A stretch of DNA of 64,000 bases from Mangifera indica (taxonomy: Eukaryota > Streptophyta > Magnoliopsida > Sapindales > Anacardiaceae). Positions 47,901-59,329 of the stretch are shown here, in pieces. The position numbers and the translations under genes were made by a program. Numbering within the stretch: position 1 is the stretch's first letter; each line of letters opens with the position of its first letter. The notes under the pieces were generated by a model. It was not told where the DNA came from. It was given only the letters and a program-made list of their open reading frames with translations, and ran no database searches. The DNA is taken from NCBI RefSeq assembly GCF_011075055.1, contig NC_058143.1, forward strand, positions 16,690,930 to 16,754,929, in the 5' to 3' direction.

Positions 47901-49081
47901 GAAGCCTCCTTTGGAACTTGATCTCTTTGATTCGTTACTTTTGTAAAATTCTATTTTGGAAATATAATTTTATAGGTGCATGTGCATACGCGATCTTAAT
48001 AAAAAATTCAATTGCTTATCTTCAGGGCAAAAAGGTCAAAGTTCCCACATTCCTTGTCCCTGCTACCCAAAAGGTTTGTCATGCTGCTTCTTTTTTTTTT
48101 TGGAAATGTCAGTGACATTACTGTTTGTAACTTAGGAAAGACAATTAATCCTGTGTGAATTGTCATATATTTGGATGGTGAAATTGACAGGTTTGGATGG
48201 ACTTATATACTCTCCCAGTACCAGGATCTGGTGGCAAGACTTGCTCCATGATATTTGAAGAAGCTGGTTGTGACACACCTGCAAGTCCTGGTTGTGGTGC
48301 TTGTATGGGTGGCCCAAAAGACACTTATGCACGCTTGAATGAACCTAAGGTAAGTTTTTGCGTCCATATGAAAATTGTTAAAAAGTATAGATTTAACCAT
48401 TGGACCTAAACTACTCTATTCATTTGTTGCACATTATAATTTCCTAACTGATTTTTTTACTGACAACTCTGCATTGGTTTTTTAGAGAGAAGTTGTGATT
48501 AGAATAAAAAAAAAGACTTATTCTTAATAATTTGGGAATGTAAATGATAGCAAATTAGCCTGGGCTTTCATCTAGATTTCCACACTTTACATGGGCTCCT
48601 AATGATCATCATATCTACAAATTCTGCTAAATATTTTAGGTTCTTGTTCTTGTAGTAATCCAGCTATTTATGGACTTTATGAGAATGATTCTTTTGTTTA
48701 TTGTATACTATTGTGGTACTCGAGGTGATTTTGGCCCACATTAATGATCCTATGAGCTCCTCGCTTTATATATTTACTGATGGTATTGTTCTCAAACCTA
48801 TTCTCTGATCTGAGTAACTTAACCAAGATTCCCCAATTAATCTTTGCTATAAATCTGGACATGCCATTATGGCTGTCTCGCTTGTTTGTTAAGTGGTTAT
48901 GATCTTCAAACAATACTTTTTGAGGCGATTATCATTTCAGGTCTGTGTCTCGACAACAAATAGGAACTTCCCAGGAAGAATGGGACACAAGGAAGGCCAG
49001 ATCTACCTTGCTTCACCATATACAGCTGCTGCATCTGCATTGACTGGTTATGTCACTGATCCAAGAGAGTTTCTGCAGTAG
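41993..49081 (+). CDS. IIL1: 3-isopropylmalate dehydratase large subunit, plastid (isopropylmalate isomerase), 15 exons
   Basis: Exons: 41993-42040, 42187-42303, 42808-42978, 43575-43727, 43850-43918, 44497-44613, 46075-46149, 46276-46353, 46447-46542, 46704-46753, 47159-47213, 47362-47493, 48026-48073, 48191-48349, 48941-49081. All are GT-AG and total 1509 nt, 502 aa, close to the Arabidopsis protein. Residues 1 to about 50 are Ser/Lys-rich and serve as a plastid transit peptide. The aconitase-type domain follows, with [30 protein letters not shown] and the 4Fe-4S cysteines at about C369 (YIGSCTGGK), C438 and C441 (GCGAC), the positions expected for LeuC proteins. It ends DPREFLQ. Known role: with a small subunit it converts 2- to 3-isopropylmalate in leucine synthesis in the chloroplast stroma. 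Introns 5 and 6 carry related repeat-like insertions. Exons 7 onward have short introns except those before exons 11, 13 and 15. Confidence 0.96.
43981..44335. repeat. LTR-like insertion in intron 5 of the isomerase gene
   Basis: It starts TGTTAGGATCTAGGGCATAG and is purine-rich, unlike normal plant introns. It includes a TATA-like GAGTATAAAAAGAG (about 44119). Its first 200 bases resemble the insertion at 45167 in the next intron: both begin TGTTAGGA(T/C)C, then AGAGGAGTA(G/C)T, then GAGG-rich text. A TGTTAG start fits a solo LTR or small non-autonomous retroelement, but the right end was not located. Confidence 0.45.
45167..45500. repeat. LTR-like insertion in intron 6 of the isomerase gene
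   Basis: It starts TGTTAGGACCCAAGATGCGC and runs through purine-rich text (GAAAAGAATGGG, GAGGGAAGAAAAATC) to a pyrimidine-rich end near ACATTTGTTATTTTTCG. It is related to the intron 5 insertion at 43981 by its start and several shared blocks. Open frames inside it are low-complexity and not considered genes. Confidence 0.45.
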
Positions 49082-49278
49082 ACCATTAAAGGCTGTATTT
49101 AATCACTTAAATATTTTATTATTAGTATTTTCTACATCTTATGATATAAGATTCCTTCATTCAAGTGTCTTTCTAGATTGAGCTTAAATCTCAAGAGTCT
49201 CACTGCATCGATTCATGAAGATTTTGTATGTTATAGCAACGTGACTTATAGGCAGGTATTAATGAAGTGTTTTATTTA

Positions 49279-50039
49279 GGGAAAATGACTATTTCGCACC
49301 CAACTTTTACCCCAATCTTAAACCCACACTCACGGGAGATGAAAACCCAAAACTTTCACCTATGACCAAACTTCTGTTAATTTGTTCTGTTAAAGGGAGG
49401 GGTAAAATAGTTATTTTATTATTAAAAGTTATAAAGTTGATTACTTTTCGTTCTTCCAAGGTTTTAGAAACTAATATTTCATCTTTACTTAAAATTTTTA
49501 AACTTTAAAAAGTAACATTTTTACTTCCAAATCTAGGGTTTTCATATTTTTTAAAACTTAGCTGTCTTCTATAACTTTCAAAAATAACAGTTTCACCCCC
49601 ACTCTTCAACTTTATCTTTCGGCGTTGTCTCCGATCTCCTCTTTCTCTTAGTGTGATGAAGAGATCTGAATGATGTTTTGTCGTTCAGATCTGGGCAATG
49701 AAGCTTCGTCTTTCGTCGTTCTTTGTAGTCGGAGAAGGGAGTTCGGTGGAAAGCGTCGGCCATTGGTGGTGGTCAGAGAAGGAAACAAACTTTAGGGGTA
49801 AAATCTAAACTTTTTAAACTTAGAGGATGAGTTGAAGTGTTTGTTTTTAAAACTTGAAGGGGGGAAATGATATAATTTTGAAATTTTAAAGTTTATAGGT
49901 AAAATAACGATTTTACCCTTGTTTCTATCTAAAAATTTGGAAGGCAGTTTGATCATGGGTGGGTGTTTGAATTTTTCATCTTCTGTGGGTGTGAGTTTAA
50001 AATTGGACTAAAATTTAGATGGAAAATAATCTCTTTTCC
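49279..50039. mobile_element. Mutator-type foldback element with 9-bp target-site duplication
   Basis: This 761-bp element starts GGGAAAATGACTATTTCGCA; the reverse complement of its right end starts GGAAAAGAGATTATTTTCCA, and the arms continue to match through AAAC(C/T)CACAC(T/C)CAC(G/A)G. The nine bases TTTTATTTA flank it on both sides (49270-49278 and 50040-50048). It has the same design as the element at 17932: about 60-bp outer arms with CACCCAA and CCCACACTC motifs, a partly paired interior with GAAGCTTCGTC-like text, and no transposase. It lies about 200 bp after the isomerase stop codon and may sit in its 3' UTR. Confidence 0.85.
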
Positions 50040-50269
50040 TTTTATTTATGATTATAACAGTAAATATAAAATGTGGGAAGGAGTTGGATTATATGGGCAG
50101 TGGCAAACGAATAGGAATATGACAGTTATGAATGTTTTACTTAACTGCTGTTACTGCATTTTAGAAATCATGGTTGCCAAGGAGCAAGACTTGGAGAAAA
50201 ACAACAGGAACAGAGCAACTAGTCGGATGCCTGTCTGCTTTGCGTTTTGTACTTATTTTTTTAGGGTTT

Positions 50270-50710
50270 GATCCAATCCAAGTAAATTTGATTCAAATTC
50301 ATTCGATTTAAATTCAAATTTGAGTCAAAAGGTTCAATTCTTTTTTGAAATTGAGCCAACCTCCAATTAAGAGGTGTTCGATTTGATTCAACTTAAATTC
50401 TGTTTAGATTGATGATTCAAATTTATGATTTGATTCGGTTGAACTTTTTGCTTGGTTTAGTTTGAATTCATAATTAGATTTGTTGGTTTGAATTTGTAGC
50501 TCAATTCGATTTGAATTTATAATTTAAATTGATGGTTTTACTTATTATTTGATAACTTGAGCTATAAATTTGAATTATAATCATTTATTCGAATTATAAA
50601 TTTGCATTGAACTAAATTAAATTATTTTTTATTTGAATTGAATTCGAATTATTTTAATTTTGATTCAATAAACTTGAATGTATTAATTTTTATCCAAGTA
50701 TTTAAACTCC
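50270..50710. repeat. degenerate TTGAATTT-type repeat stretch
   Basis: Short motifs TTGAATTT, ATTTGAATT and GATTTGATTC recur on both strands for about 440 bp. This may be the decayed interior of a MITE; no clear ends were seen. Confidence 0.4.
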
Positions 50711-53473
50711 ATTCATATCCACGTCTACATTTTTCCTTTCTTCCAGCTAAAATCGCAAAAGCCACGTTAAAAGAAAAAGTGGCAAAATGATGTAGCAAGC
50801 AAGCAAGCATAAGGGCCCTGAACTCACCGACCCGGCATTCATTTTTTCAGGGTACGGCAGCGAAGGCGGCAAAATGCATTAACAATTCAATAATGGCGGT
50901 CATACGATACAAAGCAAAACAACTTTTACTCAATTGAAATCTATCATTGTGAATAGCTTATATTGAGGCCTTTCTTTCCTCGGAAAGCAGTGGAGCCACC
51001 AACCTCATTCTGCTCAGGACTTTCCAGCTGTTGCCATTATTACTGTTTTGCATGAGATTAACTTCTACCATGTATAATTTATGCATAACAACAAAAGTTG
51101 AAAATTGGGTTTTCACATGGTGGGTCGTTTAATCAGCTTTCATCTCCTAAATCCTATAAATTAAACAAGAAAAGACAAACGATAAAGAAGCCTTTTTCTT
51201 AGGTGCTTATCTTGATTATTACTCCTATAGGGACCTGCAATATCCTTATCGAAATCAACAATTTACATCTTACTTACCCACACACATGAATAAAATTCAT
51301 ATATCCCGTCCCAAGGGGTGATTTGGGTGTACAAGAGAGAGATTTGAAAGGAAAGAGTTTGCATTCAAGTTTTTTGGTAATAGATCAAAATAATACTCTT
51401 GATCACTCTGATTTAATGGTTATAAAACTAGTAGTTGGATTCAAAGCTTTATTTGTTTAATATAATTAGTTCGACGTCAAAAAAATAATCTAAGTGAGAT
51501 TTCTTGTTATTAAAAAAAATTCATATATCTCTCTCATAGAGTATAGTTTGAGTGATAAAATAAGTGAGTATCAAGAACATGAGTTCAAGTCTCCTAGTAA
51601 TATATCAACATTAAACTTTTAACTTAATTAATATAGTAATTATAGTGTTCGATTTGTTTGGATTGATCGTTTTAATTTTGAAAAGATTATCCAATTCAAA
51701 TAAAATTTTCTCTTAAAAAATATATATATATTAATTTTGATACATTATAATATATAAATGTTGCTATATGATTAAACAGACATGGCCAGATAATAGAAAT
51801 GAAGTTAGAAAGCTTATCACAAAGATGATAGATTTCATAAACCTATTAATGGAACCCATGTGAGAACATTATAGTTGGTTCTCTCTGCTCTGCGAGGAAA
51901 TGAAAACCAGCAAGAAAAATTGAGAAGAAATGATGGAAAGTTACAACAGTAAGGAAGGATAGATGAGTTTTTTAAAGAAGGAGATGAACAGCGGTAGCAT
52001 ACAGTTGTGAAAAAAAATATAATCAAGTAAAAGAGAGTGATTATGTTGAACTGGGTCACCACTGTAAATCAATGAATGGGGTTGTAATCTACAGTCAAAA
52101 TCAAAATGATTGTTTCATCTTCATATCTTAAGAGCCAAGTCTGTTCCCTTCTTCTCAACAGGATCTTTCAAAACAGATTGCACTGATTGGATTTATTTAT
52201 TACCAGAAGTTGGAAGTTGGAACCTAATGAATTGTCTCTTCCCTGACCATTATTTTTTTTTCCCATTTGCATTTTCAGAACCAGCATTCATAATTACCCA
52301 TAAATCCAAGAAGAAAAAAAATTGGTAAGTTATTAAAGCCAAAAGCAAAATCAAGAAATGAGGTATTGATTGATGGGAAATCTAATTGTTGTGATGGGGA
52401 ATTAGAATTGGAATACGGAAGATTAAGAGTGTAGTTTGTTTGTCATAACAGAGAGGATTAGAGATCTAATAAAAGCAAAGTACTTTGTTGATTTTTATTT
52501 TGTATTTGTTGTACCAAGAAATGGAAAGTGAAAAGTCGAAATGAGTTGACTCTGTTAATGTTGTTTGTTTATGAATTGATTGAAGTGGCGCGGCATCGGC
52601 TCTTTTTGCATATATTTTAACGGCCAAGAAACGGATATGATAAGAAAAGAAAAAAGAGATAAATGAAAAAAAATATAAAGTTATTTGAGTGAGGATATAA
52701 TTTGTTTATATTATTAGAGTATAAATGATATTAATTATATTATATATTATACAAAATTACCAAAAGACATTTTGACTGTTAAAACTACTCTGACTATGGG
52801 TAGAAAATAGGAGTTTTAAAACTTAAAGGATCACAATTGTACTTCATCGAAGTTCGGGTGGGCCATAGTTACTCTAAGGAAAACCAAAAACTTTACATGG
52901 GATGTTCCAAGTTTCTTCACATATTGGTGTTCGTTAGACTTGATGATGTTGCATTGGAGTTGAATGGGATGAACAGCTTGATTTGGCCACAAACAATTCA
53001 ATTAATTAAAGGATGCCAAGCTGCAAACACAATACTTTGAATCTCCAGGCTCAAGCATTAACAAATAAGAAAAGCAAAAGTAAAACCACACAAGCAATTT
53101 CTTCTAGCTATGACAGAGAAGAAAACAGACTCCACTGCATTGCAACAGCAAGCTCAAACACTCTAGATATCAAGAACTCCCATATTTACAGTATGAGAAA
53201 GCACCATTAGTCAAGGTAAGCTGCAGGCCTGTATAGGAGGAGACAAAAACTAATTTAATATGGCCTACTGGAACCCAAAAAAAAAAAAATAAAAACAGCA
53301 GTAACCCAGATGAAAAGCTGGAAATAACACTAAAAAGAAATGGAATAAAGCAATCTTGATGGCAAAATGCTCCAACTCATCAACTTCTTTACTATTCTTT
53401 AGCTTCAGTATTTTTCAAACTGTGCGAAGGTTTCTTCATCTTTTTTGGTTTCAAAGGTTGGGTTGGGACAGTG

Positions 53474-55319
53474 CTAAACAGGCTTGGCTCTTGGTTTCTC
53501 ATTTCTTTCTTGGAATCTTGGACCTGCAATTAAATGATTTACTAAACTTAGAGGGAGAAGGGAGAAAAGGAAAATGCAAGAATGTTCGAGGGACATTTGC
53601 ATACCAAGTCCATTAGCTTCAGAGGTTCTCATGATTCGCAGCCTTCTCACTGAGCTGAGAAACATCCTAATCATGACAAGGAGCATAAAAAAAATTAACA
53701 TTCAAAAGAATCGGAACAAAAAATAAAACCATATATACAAACAAACCTTACTAACTTGTTTATACAAATTATCAACACATTTTACTTTTATTACGAAATT
53801 TACATACCCCCAAGGGACATCACCAACAAGCATCCAGTCGCCCTCTTTATCTTCATAGGTGAGCACAAATTCAGATGATCCGTCCAAAAGTTTAGAGGAT
53901 TTTGTGGATGAATCCTTCTTCTCTGCACCTGACACTGTTCACACAGTAAGAAATTTAAAAGAAGCATAAAGCAACAACGATTCTCTTATTGCAGACTAAA
54001 CGTGGTGGAATTTTATAAATATTTCAAGTGGCAAAAATTATCTTACCTATTGAATTGATTGATGTGGGGGAGGCAAAAAACATTTCCTCCAATGTTTGAG
54101 CGAGAGTCTCATAGCAGGCATGAGCATTAAGATCCACTTTTCTTCCTATTGGAAGTCCATCCATATTCACTTTGACAAAACCAAGATGTCCTTTTTCATT
54201 GAACATATTATTAGTTTTGTTACCATTGCAAATTTTCTTCTTCAAAGTATCTTTTGACTTCTCTTTTTCACTGCCCACTTTTTCCTCTTCAGATCTTGGA
54301 GCCTTTGCTTGGCTAACCAAACTGTTCATCCTATAAGCCCTTATTGGTGGCCATCCCACAACCTGACTGTTTTCACCAATGACAAAAGAATGGTAAATTT
54401 ACCAAAAAGGCGAGTCACAGTGAGAAAAATGAAATCCCAGTTTTAGAAAAGAACCAATAAAACAATCTGAGTAGGAAAAGATTAGAAGGAATAAACAAAA
54501 AAGATAGACTCTCTCAAGAAAATACAGAACTGGCACAGGGTGTAATAAATTAATACTACCTACTAAATCCTAATCAAAGCTAAACATGACAAGCCGTAGG
54601 AGGAAAGAACTTAAAATAAATTAAATCCCAGCTCAATGATAGAAGATTACAAGATTAGCACAAGTAATTAGCAATTAAAAATAACAGAATAAGTCTTTGT
54701 AGGAAAAGTTGATATTGCTAAACTAATTAAAGTTGTTTAATTTTATTGGTAACAGTTCCACTTTACTCATTATCGAGGACCAAGCTGAGTTTTTCACCTT
54801 TCATGATGTACATAACATAAACACACAGAACATTAGAAAACCAAAAAAAAAAAAAACATTTTTTTCTTATCTTTCTTCAACTTTTCTTAGGAACCATAAC
54901 TATACACAAGAAAATATACCTGCATGAACATATATATATACTTTTTTCCTCAATTTTAATAGCAGATATATGTGCAACATATTCATAAACACAACACAGA
55001 AATTTCTGTTTTATGCAACATATATATTGAACCTGATACTAGGAGGGGATCCACCCTCATGGGAAACTGAATCAGCAGCTCTCTTAGTCCCAGAAACAGC
55101 AGAAGGGAAATCCTTAGCAGTTAAGATTCTGCCACACTCACCCCATGCACTTCCCTTACTTTTTCCACTACCACCACCACCAAGACTCAGCCCCAGCCCC
55201 AGCTCCAGTTCATCACTCTCAGCAGGGTGATGGTCATATTCTTTCTCAACTTTTGAAAAAGTTAACTCATTTGCAGAACCACTCCCACCAACACCAAGTA
55301 AACCAAGGCCACCTTGCAT
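53474..55319 (-). CDS. IAA13-like: Aux/IAA auxin-response repressor, IAA12/IAA13 type, 5 exons
   Basis: Exons (minus): 55319-55033, 54366-54047, 53928-53808, 53666-53605 and 53523-53474. All are GT-AG with matching phases, 840 nt, 279 aa. Seen: the EAR repression motif LELGLGLSL (38-46); [10 protein letters not shown] and GTKRAADS, typical of the IAA12/13 branch; the TIR1/AFB degron VGWPPI (99-104); and a PB1 domain (about 158-262) with the invariant lysine region [17 protein letters not shown] and the acidic face [16 protein letters not shown], then [17 protein letters not shown] and a basic tail ending KPRAKPV. Known role: represses ARF factors (in Arabidopsis BODENLOS/IAA12 represses MONOPTEROS) and is degraded by SCF-TIR1 when auxin is present. 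The start ATG gives MQGGLGLLG, somewhat longer before the EAR motif than in Arabidopsis. A GA-rich tract (55384-55405) lies in the leader or promoter. Confidence 0.95.
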
Positions 55320-57007
55320 CACAGCAACAACAGCACCAACAAGCAAGAGAAGAAAGAGTTTTTTTCAAAGATTTGACAGTTAAGAGGGAGAGGGGGAGAG
55401 AGAGTATGTGTGTGTAGAAGAACTAGAAGCAAAGGAAGGATTTTGATGTTTTGGGCTGAAAGAGTAATTAAGGATAATAGAATAGAAAGAGGTAGGTTGA
55501 GAAAGATGGTGGAGGAAGTGATGATGTTGGGACCCATATGTCTGCTAGTGCGCCTAGCACTCTCACCACTCTTTACTCCAGTTTTCTCGACATGATCATG
55601 TCTCTTTAGAATCTGAAACTTTTCTCAATTCTCATCAGTTGGTTGGCATAATACAAATTTTATCAATTTTACATTGAAATCTCCAAGAAACGCCTAGCTT
55701 GGCCTCCAAGTTCCCGGTTAAAGTTGTCTTTTAGCTATCGAGTAGTGCCAACTGTAGCATATTTTTCACTGTTCTTTGCTCATAATGTGACAAACAAAGA
55801 GCGTAGTTTCATGGGGATTTTATTACTAATCGCCATTTTTCATTTTGCAAAAGGTTGATAATAATTTTGTCTCTTATTACTATGATGGCTCATCATGTTA
55901 TTATATACATGAAATATGATGGCTTCTGTCGACTTTTGCCATGGGAAAATTACCTTCTTCTTCGATCTTCACTTCAGATGTCAACTGATAACAGCTGGTT
56001 TACCAGTACTATCGAGTAATCACTTAAGTTAAAAATGCTTATCACTCAATATTAATTCTTGTTCTTTCTTGTTCTTTCCATTTTCTTCTTACCCTGATTC
56101 TTCTATAACCAAACCTTGCTTTAATTGATTCAGAATAAATAATCAAGAATTTATTCTTGAAGCGGGTAAATATCTCAATATATATATATATATATTTTAC
56201 AGGAAATTAATGAAGAAGGCTTAATTTGTTATAGATATAACTTATATAAGACAAGAAAGCATATGTAAGTGTTAAAGGTTTAGTCTTTTTACAAGCAAAA
56301 GCATATTCTAATAATCTTTACTTCTCAATGCAACCAAATTCTCTCCTTTCTTCCTATGTGCTGTCCACTGTTTTATAGACAAAGTGCATAAAACCTTGTT
56401 TTAGAAAGTTGAAACCTAAACCCTAAACTTTAAAGACATGCAATTCTAGTGGAATTGTGGGGTTGCTCTAAAGCTTTATAACCAATTAAAACTTAACCTC
56501 TTTAATTAATACTTTTTTATTTTTTTTAATCTATTAAATATTCATTTCTGCCTTCCCTAAAGAGGACCACTTCTTATATAATTCATATTTTTTCTGGAGA
56601 TGGTCTAATCTTTTTATTGTTAATTAGGGAAAGAAACCAAGAGCCTTGACCAATCTTAAATTATAATAACTTCAAATTTACAATTGAATTTCTAATTTAA
56701 TGTATAACAGAGCCCATTTATTAATTTAATTTTCCATTTATCGATCCAATAACATCATATCAAACTTTTTTACTTTAGAGTTAAAAAAGATTAAGCCCCT
56801 TCAATATGATATAATAACATAAAGTTTTCTAGGGTTTCTTAATTAATAACAGTCCCTTTCCTTAATGAATTGTTAATGAGCTCTTAAGTTAGTGGGATCT
56901 TAATTAAAATAATCAAATTCGAACTGTTCTATATGAATATGATTAACAGCCTCAACTTTATACCCATGTAACCAACTAATTTAATTATGTACAATTGTCT
57001 TCATCCC

Positions 57008-57425
57008 TAACCTTCTTATTGATTCTTAAACTTAACCCTAAACCCAATTCACCTCTAAATCTCATTTGTATTATCATAATCTCTAACTCTCATTTACAGT
57101 ATCTCATACTTAAACCCTGAAATCACCAAGTAATTCAATTAAATATAATTTTATCTTCATCCATAACATTCAAACCAATTCCTAAACTAAAAGCTTAACC
57201 CAACCAATCTCTAACTCTCATTCACAATGTCTCATACTTGAAACCCAAAATCACCCACCAATTCAATTGAATACAATTTTTTTCTGCATCTCTAACCTTT
57301 TAACTAATTCCTAAACTAAACCCTCAACTCAGCCTATATCTAACTCTCATCTGTATTATCTCATTCTCTAATTCTTATTTACTGTATTTCATACTTAAAG
57401 CCTGAAATCAACCAAGAAACATCAT
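57008..57425. repeat. degenerate tandem repeat, three units of about 130-155 bp
   Basis: Each unit contains, in order, an AACC(T/A)-type start, ATTC(C/T)TAAAC(T/C)(T/A)AA, CTAA(C/A)TCTCAT(T/C)(T/C)(G/A)(T/C)A, TCTCATACTT(A/G)AA(A/C)CC(T/C)(G/A)AAATCA and (in two units) CAATTCAATT(A/G)AATA. The units begin at about 57008, 57163 and 57291. The text is poor in G on the plus strand. The function is unknown. Confidence 0.65.
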
Positions 57426-58634
57426 TACATTTAATTCTTAAAATCAATATTAACCTTAAATTGTGTTGATATTTAATGCTACAATTATTGTGAATTGTTA
57501 TTGTGTCGGTTTACTTGTAATATATACATTGCTATAATATGTTATTCTAAGTTGGCAAACAATTTTCGGGATTTAAAGATACATAAATCTGGAAAAACAA
57601 TGTGAAAACCACAAAACGATGTCCCAAATTGAGTACTTAATTTTTTTCCCAGGGGATTTATGCAGTTTTTTTCACAGAACAATGGAGAATTACAAAAACC
57701 CCTTGAATAGTGGAAAACTACAATCTCTTTTTACAAATCTAGTATTGGTCAAGATTTTACGTGACATGTCTAGTTTTTATGTGGGTCACATAAAAAATTA
57801 TAGGAGAAAAAATTTCTAATTTGTAAAACATTACAAAAAGTCCTTTAAACTCTTAATTGCATAAAAAAAACTAAGAAAAAACTTTAAACTCGAAATCATA
57901 CTTTATGAAGAAAAAAAAAAAAAAGGTGGTCTCAATGTGTAGGGTTTACTATAATTTATTATTATATATACATGCCTTTTTAGGGTATAGGGTCAAGCTT
58001 CCATACCTAGCTTTAATACAAAAATTAAAAAAGGTATGAGGATTAAAGTTTAAGGTTTTGTAAAGTAGGGTTTAGAGTTTTTTATACACATTTTCTAATG
58101 CTCTAGCATACTTTGACATTTTAGTACTAACTTAATTAGGGCAAGTGGTATCATACACATAGTATTTTTCCCCAAGTTAGTACTAAAGCTTTATAGTATG
58201 CTAGTGCACTACTTTACAACACAAGACACTTTTCTTGTATCAAAGTTAGGAATGGAAGTTTAACCCCACACTATTTAATTTGATATAATGTTAGATACAA
58301 TGCTGGAATCGGTGAAATGTTTAATTCATGTATGCTTATTTTATGATATAGTGGCTAAAATGATTTAATGTTTCACTTATATGTAAATGTCATCGACAAA
58401 TTCATATACTCGACTATGTTACCCTTAAATTTATATTATAAACTATATACGTAAATCAAAACACTGCATATGTGTCGTAAATATAAATGAATTATATATT
58501 GCTAGCTAGTACACTAGTATAATACTTCATCTTAAGTTAGTTCGAATATCACACATATGATGCTCTTGTTGTTTGGCAATTGTTATCTGATCTTTTATCT
58601 TGATCAATAAAACTATAATAAAATTATGTGTATC

Positions 58635-58772
58635 TATTTTGAATACACAAATAGATACATATTTTATATGTATCATCATGTGATTGAGTGATTTTAAATT
58701 AAGAATAAAGTAACACATAATCATGTAATGACACATATAAATATATATCTATTTGTGTACTCAAAGTGGTAC
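58635..58772. repeat. foldback MITE-like element
   Basis: The left arm TTTTGAATACACAAATAGAT continues for about 48 bases and pairs with the right arm, whose reverse complement starts CTTTGAGTACACAAATAGAT. The interior is ATCATGTGATTGAGTGATTT-like, shared with relatives at 16510 and 38430. A further partial relative lies at about 58795-58890 (ATCATGTAATTGGATG). Confidence 0.6.
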
Positions 58773-59329
58773 GTATAGTATTGCTCATAAAACTATATAC
58801 ATAAATAATGTGCACGAACAATTTATATCATCATGTAATTGGATGTTGTTTTATCTTTAATTTAAAATTCTTTGTGTATAAATCTATCTTAATAGTGCTG
58901 ACAAATGAAAATAGAGAGTAGTAAAATTGAATTTTACAAAAATTTCTCTGAAAAATTATGGTAGAAAATATATATTAATGGTCATTACAGAGAGAGAGAC
59001 AGATCAGCAAAAGCAAAATGGAGAAGATGATAATGATTCCGTTAAAACGATGGAAACCGAAAGTTTCTCCAAATGAATCACCGGAATGGAATCCAATTCC
59101 GTTAAAGACAAATGAGAAAGGTATAAGTTTTGTGAAACACAAACTAAAGATTACAAAAAGATAAATAACATAAAAATAAATTAATTAAAACAGTATGGTC
59201 CTCTCTAACGTACGCTCTTCCCTTATCCTACACCCATATGCTCTCCGTAAACCGTTTAGTTAGTTATTTCATCCACCAGTTGGAGCTCCTTACAGTCCAT
59301 GCCACGATGCCACGACGTCGTTTTTTATT

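Larger units (their letters stand above)
49082..53473. other. intergenic between the isomerase and Aux/IAA genes
   Basis: Apart from the foldback element at 49279-50039 and a run of TTGAATTT-like repeats at 50270-50710, I see no gene. Purine-rich and AT-rich stretches at 51.2-51.7 kb contain two diverged copies of a motif around AAGTGAGTATCAAGAACATGAG-like text, too weak to call. The final kilobase should hold the 3' UTR of the Aux/IAA gene. Confidence 0.4.
55320..59329. other. intergenic: Aux/IAA promoter, tandem repeats, C2-gene 3' flank
   Basis: No gene was found. The first kilobase is the likely Aux/IAA promoter, with a CT/GA tract at 55384-55405. I could not point to a clean AuxRE (TGTCTC or GAGACA) near the start. 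A three-unit tandem repeat lies at 57008-57425 and foldback sequences at 58635-58890. The 59.2-59.33 kb part is the 3' flank of the C2 gene. Confidence 0.45.

Noticed and set aside
52837..53210. Two overlapping open frames of 65-67 codons
   Set aside because: No domain, no conserved start or splice context; probably chance frames in intergenic DNA.
55320..55346. Longer Aux/IAA start (LVGAVVAV before MQGG)
   Set aside because: The first codon there is TTG; the first ATG is at 55319.
56995..57425. CRISPR-like array
   Set aside because: Repeats are degenerate, long and without spacers of regular size; this is a plant nuclear tandem repeat.
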